DNA of 16,529 bases, taken from assembly GCA_041743425.1 (NCBI GenBank), contig JBGTMS010000019.1:1-16529 (forward strand). Direction: 5' to 3'. Source of the DNA: JTS-RE37 sp041743425 (GTDB lineage Bacteria; Bacteroidota; Bacteroidia; Flavobacteriales; Flavobacteriaceae). The stretch's first letter is position 1. Every line of letters starts with the position of its first letter. The notes below the pieces were generated by a model. That model was not told where the DNA came from. It saw only the letters and a list, made by a program, of their open reading frames with translations, and did not search any database. The position numbers and the translations under genes were made by a program. Shown in pieces: positions 1 through 7,262 of this stretch.

Positions 1-138
1 AGATTCGAACATTTAACAGTTATTTTAACAGGCGGGGATACTCAATTTTTGTCTAAGCGGCTAAAAAATACCATCTTTGCCCATTCTAATTTTCTCCTGG
101 AAGGCTTGAATTATTTGCTGGAATACAACAGACGCTAG
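1..138 (+). CDS. coaX: Type III pantothenate kinase, C-terminal fragment
   Basis: This is the 3' end of a gene that begins before the window; 45 codons are visible before the TAG at 136-138. The enzyme phosphorylates pantothenate in the first step of coenzyme A synthesis, in the cytoplasm. The visible residues include VILTGGDTQFL near the left edge and NFLLEGLNYLLEYN at the end. Both are typical of the CoaX C-terminus: the nucleotide-binding TGGD turn, and the final helix with a conserved leader such as 'NLxLxGLxxL'. The stop codon touches the ATG of the next gene at 139, so the two are almost certainly cotranscribed. The upstream start, promoter and N-terminal ATPase motif cannot be seen. 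Confidence 0.85.
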   Translation, partial: RFEHLTVILTGGDTQFLSKRLKNTIFAHSNFLLEGLNYLLEYNRR

Positions 139-1404
139 ATGATTAACAAATTTCTAATTGCAATCATATGCTTTGCAACATATGGTTTGCATGCCCAAAA
201 CGGGACCGTTTCCCCTTATTCCTACTTCGGGATCGGAGAACTCAGAAGCGCAGGAACCGTAGAAAATCAGATGATGGGCGGGCTCAGTGTTTACACGGAC
301 AGCATCCATGTCAACCTGCAAAACCCTGCAGCGTTTGGAAAACTCAGGATTACCGCCTATACCGGAGCACTTTCGCACAAGGAGCTGCGGCTGAAGAGTT
401 TTACTGATGAGCAGCAGGTAAGCAAAACGAATCTGGAATACCTGGCCATGGGATTTCCCGTCAGCAGCCGTATGTCGGTTGGGTTTGGCCTTAAACCGTT
501 CAGTTCTGTCGGCTATGATCTCCTTTCCAGCAGGACCAATGCCAGTGATATTACGGTCACCAACCAATACACCGGGGAAGGCGGTATCAACCAGGCTTTT
601 TTGTCGGCTGGTTTCAGACTTGCCAGCGATCTACATCTTGGCGCAACAGTAAATGTGAACTTCGGGAAACTTTTGAGCCAGCGCATTCAAACGGTTGAAA
701 ATGTACAGTTCGGGACACTTGACGACCGCGAATCCCGCGTCAGCGGTTATGATTTTATTTATGGCGCCACCTATACCCCTCACCTTGATTCCAAGCACAC
801 CCTTTTTACTTCAGTTATCATACATACCCAGGCAAATCTGGTTTCTGAAAATAAGCAGAGAATCGGCTCTTTTTCAAATACCACCGGGCAGGAAATTGAA
901 GTTGTGGATGTCGATCTTGAGGCCAGGGGACTTAAGAACACAGAATTGAAGATTCCCACCACCACCACCCTCGGTCTGGGTTACGGGGAGGATAAAAAAT
1001 GGTTCCTCGGTGCTGAATATGGCTTTCAGGCGCTGAGCTCTTTTACCAATGAATTTGCCAACATTGACAATCTGGAATATCAGGATGCCAGCCGTATGGC
1101 GATGGGGGGCTTTTTTATACCGGACTATTCGTCTTTTGCAAGCTATTTTAAAAGGGTGACCTACCGCGCCGGGATCTTCATGAATAAGACGGGGATGGTC
1201 ATAAATAATAAGGAGATAAATAACTTTGGCATAACTTTTGGACTAGGTATGCCACTTGGAATTGATTTCTCCAATCTGAACCTGGGCTTTGAGCTTGGAA
1301 GACAGGGAACAACAGATGCCGATTTGATAGAAGAGAGCTATCTGAAAATCAATGTAGGCTTCTCCCTGAACGACGGATGGTTTAGAAAAAGACAAATAGA
1401 TTAA
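139..1404 (+). CDS. Outer-membrane beta-barrel protein, FadL/PorV-like, function unknown
   Basis: A 421-residue exported protein. The N-terminus (MINKFLIAIICFATYGLHAQ) is a signal peptide, probably cut near HA|QN. The mature part has many alternating hydrophobic and polar stretches rich in G, Y, F and N, as in an outer-membrane beta-barrel. An early NPAAF motif recalls the NPA segment of FadL/PorV-type proteins. The C-terminus ends in a beta-like stretch (LKINVGFSLNDGWFRK), but the last residue is not the aromatic usual for BamA substrates. The ATG follows directly on the coaX stop, which fixes the start and implies translational coupling. It heads a run of envelope genes that includes lptC. 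A transport or channel role is inference from the fold alone; no substrate can be named. Confidence 0.7.
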   Translation: MINKFLIAIICFATYGLHAQNGTVSPYSYFGIGELRSAGTVENQMMGGLSVYTDSIHVNLQNPAAFGKLRITAYTGALSHKELRLKSFTDEQQVSKTNLEYLAMGFPVSSRMSVGFGLKPFSSVGYDLLSSRTNASDITVTNQYTGEGGINQAFLSAGFRLASDLHLGATVNVNFGKLLSQRIQTVENVQFGTLDDRESRVSGYDFIYGATYTPHLDSKHTLFTSVIIHTQANLVSENKQRIGSFSNTTGQEIEVVDVDLEARGLKNTELKIPTTTTLGLGYGEDKKWFLGAEYGFQALSSFTNEFANIDNLEYQDASRMAMGGFFIPDYSSFASYFKRVTYRAGIFMNKTGMVINNKEINNFGITFGLGMPLGIDFSNLNLGFELGRQGTTDADLIEESYLKINVGFSLNDGWFRKRQID

Positions 1405-1443
1405 AAAAATTTAGTACATTAACCCCTTTAAACGGATAACACA

Positions 1444-2814
1444 ATGAAAAAGGATCTTTACCTCATGATGATCGCAGTGCTGGGATTTTCAGGGGCTTCC
1501 CTAGGGCAGGCTCAAAATCCGGAGTGCATGACGAATCTTTCCATTTACGCAGAGCATGCCAAAGTAAAAAATTATGATGCCGCTTATACACCGTGGAAAA
1601 TGGTGTATGAAAACTGCCCGGCACTCAATAAGGCGAATTTCTCATTGGGAGAAAAAATTCTGGCCCATAAAATTGATAGTAGCTCAGGCGCTGAAAAGGA
1701 CGGGTATATCAAAGAATTGATGGCCATGTATGACAGCAGTATGAAGCATTTCCCTAATAATTATAATGCGGCAGGGGTTGCTATCGATAAGACGCTCGTG
1801 ATGTACGATAATAAAATGGCTTCTGATGCTGAAATATATGAAATGCTCGATAAGGCTTTCAAAGCTGACAAGGAGAATTTTGTAAATCCGAAAGCATTAT
1901 ATCTTTATTTCTCGAGCCTTGTAGACCTCCACGCTACCGGTACCAAAGATTTGCAGGAGGTTTTTGATGTTTATGATAATGTGACCGAACAGATTGAGGG
2001 GGAAAATAAAAAACTGACTGAGAACATCAGTACGTTGCTCCCTAAAGAAGAGGCTGGTACCCTTACAGCCAAGGAAAAGAACGAATTGCGGGTGTCAACA
2101 ACCAATTCTGAATCTTACGGTAAAATTGCATCAAGTGTTGATTCAAAATTAGGGGCCCTTGCTGATTGCGACAACCTGATCCCTTTATATCAGAAGAATT
2201 TTGAAACTAAAAAAGGAGATGTACAATGGGTTAAAAGAGCTGTTGGAAGAATGTTCAGCAAGGAATGTACAGACGATCCGCTATTTAAACAACTTTTCGA
2301 AGCCCAACTGGCATTGGAACCCTCTGCAAGTGCCTACCTGTACGGAGGTACGCTGAAGCAGAAGTCGGGCGATCAGAAAGGAGCGCTGGCTGATTTCAAC
2401 AAGGCAGTCGATTTGGAAACGGATTCTTATAAAAAATCCGATATCCTTTATAAAATTGCCACCACCGTTCGAAAATCAAATAAGTCTGAAGGCAGAAATT
2501 ATGCTCAGAAGGCGATTGAAGCCAATTCCTCTAACGGGAAGGCTTATCTTCTCATCGCCAATCTATATGCAGGAAGTGCCAATGATTGCGGAACCACTCC
2601 TTTCGAGAAAAGGGCGGTTTACTGGAAGGCGGCCGAGATGGCAAGACAGGCAGGAAGGGTTGATCCATCCCTCAGCGGTAATGCAAGCCAGTCTGCCGCG
2701 AGTTACGATGCAAAGGCTCCTTCAAAGACCGATATTTTTAACTCTGGCATGGCGGGGAAAACCGTTACATTCAGTTGTTGGGTAGGAGGCAGCGTGAAGG
2801 TGCCTAATCTCTGA
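1444..2814 (+). CDS. Exported TPR-repeat protein with conserved-looking cysteine-containing tail
   Basis: A 456-residue protein with a signal peptide (about residues 1-23, ending ASLGQAQ). The body is mostly helical. Tetratricopeptide-like repeats are clearest around residues 284-380, for example in AYLYGGTLKQKSGDQKGALA and DILYKIATTVRKSNKSEGRN. A second helical repeat region lies around 30-180. The mature protein has six cysteines (28, 58, 242, 275, 382, 445), an even number that would allow disulfides in the periplasm. The C-terminal 75 residues leave the repeat pattern and contain PFEKRAVYWKAAEMARQAG and a final VTFSCWVGGSVKVP. I recall this tail as conserved in Bacteroidota homologues but cannot check it here. 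The gene lies 39 bp after the barrel protein and 2 bp before lptC. TPRs usually bind protein, so a scaffold role in the envelope is the likely guess. Confidence 0.75.
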   Translation: MKKDLYLMMIAVLGFSGASLGQAQNPECMTNLSIYAEHAKVKNYDAAYTPWKMVYENCPALNKANFSLGEKILAHKIDSSSGAEKDGYIKELMAMYDSSMKHFPNNYNAAGVAIDKTLVMYDNKMASDAEIYEMLDKAFKADKENFVNPKALYLYFSSLVDLHATGTKDLQEVFDVYDNVTEQIEGENKKLTENISTLLPKEEAGTLTAKEKNELRVSTTNSESYGKIASSVDSKLGALADCDNLIPLYQKNFETKKGDVQWVKRAVGRMFSKECTDDPLFKQLFEAQLALEPSASAYLYGGTLKQKSGDQKGALADFNKAVDLETDSYKKSDILYKIATTVRKSNKSEGRNYAQKAIEANSSNGKAYLLIANLYAGSANDCGTTPFEKRAVYWKAAEMARQAGRVDPSLSGNASQSAASYDAKAPSKTDIFNSGMAGKTVTFSCWVGGSVKVPNL

Positions 2815-2816
2815 GA

Positions 2817-3422
2817 ATGAACCATAATTCCGGAAATAACATAAAAATCATTGCCGTGGTGTTCTCCATGGCAATGATTTTTTTTGGTTGTGAGGATAAC
2901 TATCAGCGGGTGGGGCAGGAAGCCACCCGCGCGATTTATCCGCAGGGAGTCGCGCGCAACTTTAAACTTACTTACACCGAAACGGTGGAAAAACTGGAAA
3001 GTCAGGATACGGCCAGCACTCGGATAATAGCCATCCTGAGTAGCCCGGTAAGTGAGGATTTTGACAACCTTGGCTTCCCTTACCGAACCTTCCCGGAAGG
3101 ATTACAGGTAGAATATTTCAACTCAGATAATGAGAAAAGTACCATCACTTCCGATTTTGGCATCATTTACTCCACCACGAACATTATTGATCTTAAAGGT
3201 AACGTCGTGCTCACAACCCATGATGGTAAAATGCTTGAAACTCCTCAACTCTATTGGGACAGAGGTAATGAGTGGATATTTACCGGTGAACAATTCAAGT
3301 ACACGAATCCTGAGGATGGTACCATAATGGATGGAGAAGGCATGGATTTTAACCGGGAGTTCAGTCTGCTTGAGGCTCACAGGGCTACCGGCCTTATGCT
3401 CATAAAAGAAAAAACATCATGA
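2817..3422 (+). CDS. lptC: LptC-like LPS export lipoprotein
   Basis: A 201-residue protein of the LptC family. LptC relays lipopolysaccharide from the LptB2FG transporter in the inner membrane to the periplasmic LptA bridge. The N-terminal hydrophobic stretch (residues 10-24) ends in FFGC, a lipobox with Cys25. This copy is therefore predicted to be a lipoprotein, unlike the E. coli form held by a transmembrane helix. Beta-rich segments from about residue 40 to 190 match the beta-jellyroll domain, including YRTFPEGLQVEYFNSD, GNVVLTTHDGKMLETPQLYW and DGEGMDFNREF. The start is 2 bp after the TPR gene's stop. Its own stop overlaps the next ATG (ATGA at 3419-3422), so the unit is translationally coupled. 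No other lpt gene lies nearby, though lpxB is at the far end of the window. Confidence 0.85.
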   Translation: MNHNSGNNIKIIAVVFSMAMIFFGCEDNYQRVGQEATRAIYPQGVARNFKLTYTETVEKLESQDTASTRIIAILSSPVSEDFDNLGFPYRTFPEGLQVEYFNSDNEKSTITSDFGIIYSTTNIIDLKGNVVLTTHDGKMLETPQLYWDRGNEWIFTGEQFKYTNPEDGTIMDGEGMDFNREFSLLEAHRATGLMLIKEKTS

Positions 3423-3622
3423 TCAAAATATTGAAGTATACCGAATACCTGTACCTCGTGGTCGCTATAGTTTCAGTATACAAGATAATCACCCTTTGGA
3501 ATGTGGATCAGGACAGAACCTACCTTTTTATGTTCTTTGCCCTTGTATCCCTCGCCATGTTTATTTTCAGACGCAGGTACAGAAGACGATTTGAAGATCG
3601 GAAACAAAACAATCAACCCTGA
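3419..3622 (+). CDS. Small two-helix membrane protein, function unknown
   Basis: A 67-residue protein overlapping the lptC stop by 4 bp (ATGA). It has two hydrophobic segments: about residues 10-27 (LYLVVAIVSVYKIITLW) and 35-50 (YLFMFFALVSLAMFIF). A short polar loop (NVDQDRT) separates them. The tail is strongly basic, RRRYRRRFEDRKQNNQP. By the positive-inside rule the tail, and hence the N-terminus, should face the cytoplasm. It is sandwiched between lptC and the CorC-like gene with only 3 bp after its stop, and this coupling is the main evidence that it is real. I do not recognise a named family. A role as a small partner of LPS export or of the CorC-like protein is inference from position only. 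Confidence 0.8.
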   Translation: MIKILKYTEYLYLVVAIVSVYKIITLWNVDQDRTYLFMFFALVSLAMFIFRRRYRRRFEDRKQNNQP

Positions 3623-3625
3623 AAT

Positions 3626-4915
3626 TTGGAAACCTCGGTCTTTATAATTTGTCTAATGCTGATCTTGTCAGCCTTCTTCTCTGGAATGGAGATCGCTTTT
3701 ATTTCGGCTAACAAGATCCATATTGAAATTGAGAAAAAGCAACGTGGTATTCTGGCAAAAGTTCTTTCCCGGCTCACTGCAAAGCCTTCAAAATTCATAG
3801 CTACCATGCTCATCGGAAACAACATAGCCCTGGTGGTCTATGGCCTGTTTATGGGAGAACTACTGATGGTTTGGTTTGAGGGAATGCTGCCTTCAGAATA
3901 CATGGTGGTTCAATTTCTGCTGACCGATTTTATCCTGCTTACACAAACCATCATTTCGACACTGATCATACTTATAACAGCGGAATTTCTTCCGAAGGTT
4001 TTGTTCCAGATTTACGCAAATAAATTACTGAAAGTTCTCGCCATTCCGGCCTATTTTTTTTACTTCCTCTTCTCACTCATCTCCGATTTTGTCATTAAGG
4101 TCTCAGATGCTATCCTCAGAACCCTCTTCCAGACGTCGGGTGATGAGGTACAACTTGCCTTTAGTAAATTGGAATTAGGCGATTATATTACAGAACAGAT
4201 GGAAACCGTGGAGGAGAAGGATGAGGTCGATTCTGAGATACAGATCTTTCAGAATGCGCTGGAGTTCTCCACTGTTAAAGCCAGGGAGGTGATGGTTCCG
4301 CGAACGGAGATCACCGCGGTTGAAATCAATGAGACCCCAAGGAATCTCGCCAGACTTTTTACAGTAACAGGCTTTTCCAAAATTCCCATTTACCAGGAAA
4401 CCATTGATGATATCATTGGCTATGTTCATTCCTATGAACTTTTTAAAAAGCCTGAGACTATCAAAAGCATCCTCCTACCCGTTGAATTTGTTCCTGAAAC
4501 CATGTTAATTCATGAAATCCTGAACATCTTAACCAAAAAGAGAAAAAGTATTGCTGTAGTTCTGGATGAATATGGGGGCACCAGCGGACTCATGACTGTT
4601 GAGGATATTGTCGAAGAGCTTGTAGGTGAAATTGAGGACGAACACGATTCTACTGATCTTTACGAAGAACAACTTAGCGATACTTCCTATAAATTCTCTG
4701 CCCGCCTCGAAGTTGATTACCTGAATGAAACTTATAAACTTGAACTGCCGGAAAGTGATGAATATGAGACCCTGGGAGGACTCATTGTCAATGAAACAGG
4801 AGAGATACCAGACCAGGATACAGAAATTAAAGTGGCTAACTACCTTTTTACCGTCCTGGAAGTCTCCAGCACTAAAATTGATCTTGTAACCGTCGAGATC
4901 CTTGAGAAGGACTAG
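3626..4915 (+). CDS. DUF21-CBS-CorC/HlyC transmembrane protein (hemolysin/CorC family)
   Basis: A 429-residue protein with the full family architecture. A DUF21 (CNNM) membrane domain covers about residues 1-190 with several helices and opens with LSAFFSGMEIAFISANKI. Two CBS domains follow, at about 220-275 (REVMVPRTEI) and 282-338 (VVLDEYGGTSGLMTVEDIVE), then a CorC/HlyC C-terminal domain at about 350-428. Relatives are implicated in magnesium and cobalt transport; the 'hemolysin' label is historical. GldE of gliding bacteria belongs to the same superfamily, but it is usually found beside gldD and ssb, which are absent here. The start appears to be TTG at 3626. A TGA lies in frame two codons upstream, and the first in-frame ATG (3656) would remove ten residues of the first helix. 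The gene closes the lptC operon. Confidence 0.85.
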   Translation: METSVFIICLMLILSAFFSGMEIAFISANKIHIEIEKKQRGILAKVLSRLTAKPSKFIATMLIGNNIALVVYGLFMGELLMVWFEGMLPSEYMVVQFLLTDFILLTQTIISTLIILITAEFLPKVLFQIYANKLLKVLAIPAYFFYFLFSLISDFVIKVSDAILRTLFQTSGDEVQLAFSKLELGDYITEQMETVEEKDEVDSEIQIFQNALEFSTVKAREVMVPRTEITAVEINETPRNLARLFTVTGFSKIPIYQETIDDIIGYVHSYELFKKPETIKSILLPVEFVPETMLIHEILNILTKKRKSIAVVLDEYGGTSGLMTVEDIVEELVGEIEDEHDSTDLYEEQLSDTSYKFSARLEVDYLNETYKLELPESDEYETLGGLIVNETGEIPDQDTEIKVANYLFTVLEVSSTKIDLVTVEILEKD

Positions 4916-5023
4916 CAGGAAATAGCGTTTCTTGTCTTCTTCATTTACTTCACCCATTTCCCAAACAGCCTCCGCGTGTCCCGCGCCACCGACTGTTATG
5001 GCAGGATAATTATAATGTAAAAG

Positions 5024-5055
5024 TTTTACTTAGCGGAAAGAAAGTAGTATTTTCG
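5024..5055 (+). promoter_or_regulatory. Candidate Bacteroidota-type promoter for the PpiD-like gene
   Basis: TATTTTCG at 5048-5055 matches five of the six fixed positions of the Bacteroidota -7 consensus TAnnTTTG. A TTTT at 5024-5027 lies 20 bp upstream, near the expected TTTG/TTG -33 position. Transcription would begin about 20 bp before the ATG at 5082. The 166-bp gap before this gene is the largest in the left-hand cluster, which supports a separate promoter. The decamer TAGTATTTTC that contains the -7 element occurs again at 9750-9759, upstream of the peptidase gene. This is a pattern match only. Confidence 0.35.
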
Positions 5056-5081
5056 CTGACCGATTTTAAATACTCCAAGTA

Positions 5082-7202
5082 ATGGCCATTTTAGAGAATA
5101 TCAGAAAGCGAACAACCATACTTATCCTGATCATTGGCCTGGCGCTCTTTGCATTCGTAGTATCCGGAATATTTACGCAGCAGGGGTTTTCAGGTGGAAA
5201 AGCCGGATCCTCAGTAGGAGAAATCAATGGTAACGAAATTTCCATAGATGATTTCAGAAGAAAGGTGGAAAGATCGTCCAGGCGGGGGGGGTCGCAGACT
5301 TCGTCTATGCAGACCGTGAATAATGTATGGAATCAGGTGGAGCGGAATACCATTCTTGGGCAGCAAATAGAGAATCTGGGTATCAATATAGAACAGGATC
5401 AGATCATTAATCTCATTAAATCCAATCCCGGATTTACTCAGAATCCGGAGTTCCTCAATGAAAACGGGCTTTTCGATGAAGGGAAATTCCGGAACTTTAT
5501 TTCTGAGCTGAGAGTGAATGCTCCAGCGCAATATCAGGACTGGTTGCAGGATGAAGAGTCTATCATACAGGCCGCAAGAGAAAACGCCTACTTTAATCTG
5601 ATCAGGGCGGGAACTGTGGCCACCCTCAGGGAAGGTGAATTGGATTATAAACTTGCCAATGACAAAGTGGATATCAGGTATGTAAGGGTGCCTTTCACTT
5701 CTATTGCCGACAGCACTATAGTGGTCAGTAAAAAGGAAATCTCTGACTATGTGGAAAAACATAAAGACACTTACAAACAGGAGACGGCAAGAGATCTGCA
5801 ATATGTTTATTTTGAAGACAAACCTTCTGCCAGCGATGATGCAGCGGTGAAGCAACTAATTACGGACCTCCTTAATGATAGGGAGGAATACAACAGTTCT
5901 ACCGATTCCAATGATACCCTCAGAGGATTTCGCAACACCCGGGATATGGCCGCATTCCTTGACAGGAATTCGGATACCAAATTTGATACGGTGTATAAGT
6001 CCCTGAATGAATTGCCTGCTAAGTTTGCCGATACCCTGATGTCACTGAATAATGACGAGATCTTTGGGCCTTATAAGGACGGAGATGCCTATAAAATTTC
6101 TAAGGTGGTCGGCAGGAAACCCAACGGCTCTGTAAAGGCCAGTCATATCCTTATTTCCTATACCGGGGCGGAACGTGCCAACCCAGAGGTTACCAGATCC
6201 AAGGAAGAAGCTGAGGTCAGGGCAAAGGAGATGTTAAAGGAGGCCACCGCAACCGGCGCCGTTTTTGCCGAATTGGCCCGGGATAATTCTGATGGTCCAT
6301 CTGCTCCGCAGGGAGGAGATCTTGGATTTTTCCAGGAGGGGGTGATGACGCCTAAGTTTAACGATTTTGCATTCGGCAACAATGTCGGTCATATCGGACT
6401 GGTCGAAACAGAATTCGGCTTTCATATTGTGAAGGTAGATCAAAAGCAGGATGTAATTCAACTTGCAACTATGAGCAGGGCCATCGAACCCTCGGAAGAA
6501 ACAATCAATGGCCTTTTTACGGATGCCACCAAGTTTGAAATGGCGGCGAGCGATTCCGATAAAGCGTTCTCTGAGCTCGCAAAGGAAGCCAGCTATGTGA
6601 TCCGCCCTGTGAATAAGCTTGGTGCACTGGATGAGAATCTCCCTGGCCTGGGGGCTCAGCGTTCCATTGTACAATGGGCCTTCAGTGAAGACACCGAAGT
6701 TGGCGACATCAGAAGATTTGGCATCAATAACGGCTATGCTGTGGTACAGCTGACTTATAAATATAAAGAAGGGGTTATGGCATCTGAAGATGCCTCCGCA
6801 ACCGTGCTGCCTATCTTAAGGAAAGAAAAGAAAGCCGAAAGGATCATTGCTGCCAATAAAGGAAAATCTATGGAAGAGATGGCCTCTTCCAATAACACCA
6901 GTATTTCTACTGCAACGGCCCTGACCGTTAAAACGCCAACCATTCCGGGTGCAGGTAGAGAACCTGTGGTGGTCGGTACGGCAGTAGCGCTTGCCCAGGG
7001 AGCCACGTCAGGTCTGGTTGAAGGAGAAACGGGCATCTTTCTGGTGGAAGTCACAAGGAAGGAAGAAGCTCCCGTTCTGGATAATTATGCTACCTACGCC
7101 ACTGCACTGAAAACAGCTTCCTCCGGTAGAGTTACAACCGCAGTTTACGATGCTCTAAAGGATAAATCGGAAATCGAAGACAGTCGCGCTCTTTATTATT
7201 AA
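5082..7202 (+). CDS. PpiD/SurA-like periplasmic peptidyl-prolyl isomerase
   Basis: A 706-residue membrane-anchored foldase. One transmembrane helix (about residues 12-31, TTILILIIGLALFAFVVSGI) follows a short cytoplasmic N-terminus with basic residues (IRKR). Next comes a SurA/PpiD-type N-terminal chaperone region (about 40-240, containing VGEINGNEISIDDFRRKVE). One clear parvulin domain lies at about 352-453: ASHILI, FAELARDNSDGPSAPQGGDL, and the closing FGFHIVKV. The domain's characteristic histidines (His355 and His448) are present. The C-terminal ~250 residues resemble a second, degenerate parvulin/chaperone region without the motifs. The size exceeds E. coli PpiD (about 620 residues) but fits Bacteroidota forms. 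It should help outer-membrane and periplasmic proteins to fold. It converges on the GHMP kinase gene 60 bp downstream. It contains a run of eight G (5284-5291) near its 5' end. Confidence 0.88.
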   Translation: MAILENIRKRTTILILIIGLALFAFVVSGIFTQQGFSGGKAGSSVGEINGNEISIDDFRRKVERSSRRGGSQTSSMQTVNNVWNQVERNTILGQQIENLGINIEQDQIINLIKSNPGFTQNPEFLNENGLFDEGKFRNFISELRVNAPAQYQDWLQDEESIIQAARENAYFNLIRAGTVATLREGELDYKLANDKVDIRYVRVPFTSIADSTIVVSKKEISDYVEKHKDTYKQETARDLQYVYFEDKPSASDDAAVKQLITDLLNDREEYNSSTDSNDTLRGFRNTRDMAAFLDRNSDTKFDTVYKSLNELPAKFADTLMSLNNDEIFGPYKDGDAYKISKVVGRKPNGSVKASHILISYTGAERANPEVTRSKEEAEVRAKEMLKEATATGAVFAELARDNSDGPSAPQGGDLGFFQEGVMTPKFNDFAFGNNVGHIGLVETEFGFHIVKVDQKQDVIQLATMSRAIEPSEETINGLFTDATKFEMAASDSDKAFSELAKEASYVIRPVNKLGALDENLPGLGAQRSIVQWAFSEDTEVGDIRRFGINNGYAVVQLTYKYKEGVMASEDASATVLPILRKEKKAERIIAANKGKSMEEMASSNNTSISTATALTVKTPTIPGAGREPVVVGTAVALAQGATSGLVEGETGIFLVEVTRKEEAPVLDNYATYATALKTASSGRVTTAVYDALKDKSEIEDSRALYY
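5284..5291 (+). repeat. G8 homopolymer tract inside the PpiD-like gene
   Basis: Eight consecutive G residues encode part of the Arg-Arg-Gly-Gly-Ser stretch at about residues 67-71, in a polar linker after the membrane anchor. It is the longest G run I see in the window; the others reach six. A one-base slip here would frameshift the protein early. The reading frame is intact in this sequence. Confidence 0.6.
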
Positions 7203-7262
7203 TACGGATCGTGTAAGACAAAAAGGTTAGTTCCGGAATATTCAGAAGTTACTTAAACAGAC

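Noticed and set aside
957..969. A run of ACC triplets in the barrel-protein gene
   Set aside because: It is a short codon run for Thr-Thr-Thr-Thr in frame and too short to be a meaningful repeat.
1405..1443. A promoter in the 39-bp gap before the TPR gene
   Set aside because: The gap is AT-rich and has TACATTAA at 1415-1422, but there is no good -33 element at the right distance and the match to the -7 consensus is poor.
3626..4915. Assignment of the CorC-like gene as gldE
   Set aside because: The domain order is shared, but the usual gldD/ssb context is absent and the lptC context points to the general CorC-like paralogue.
4529..4957. A 142-codon open frame on the minus strand over the end of the CorC-like gene
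   Set aside because: It lies almost wholly antisense to a well-supported gene, and the protein has no recognisable features. It reads as a shadow frame.
5211..5855. A 214-codon open frame on the minus strand inside the PpiD-like gene
   Set aside because: It is antisense to the chaperone domain of a clear gene, and its composition shows no domain or membrane pattern of its own.
7203..7262. A terminator between the PpiD-like gene and the GHMP kinase
   Set aside because: Only small overlapping palindromes (TTCCGGAA at 7231-7238 and GAATATTC at 7236-7243) are present, with no long stem or T run. I could not support a terminator.
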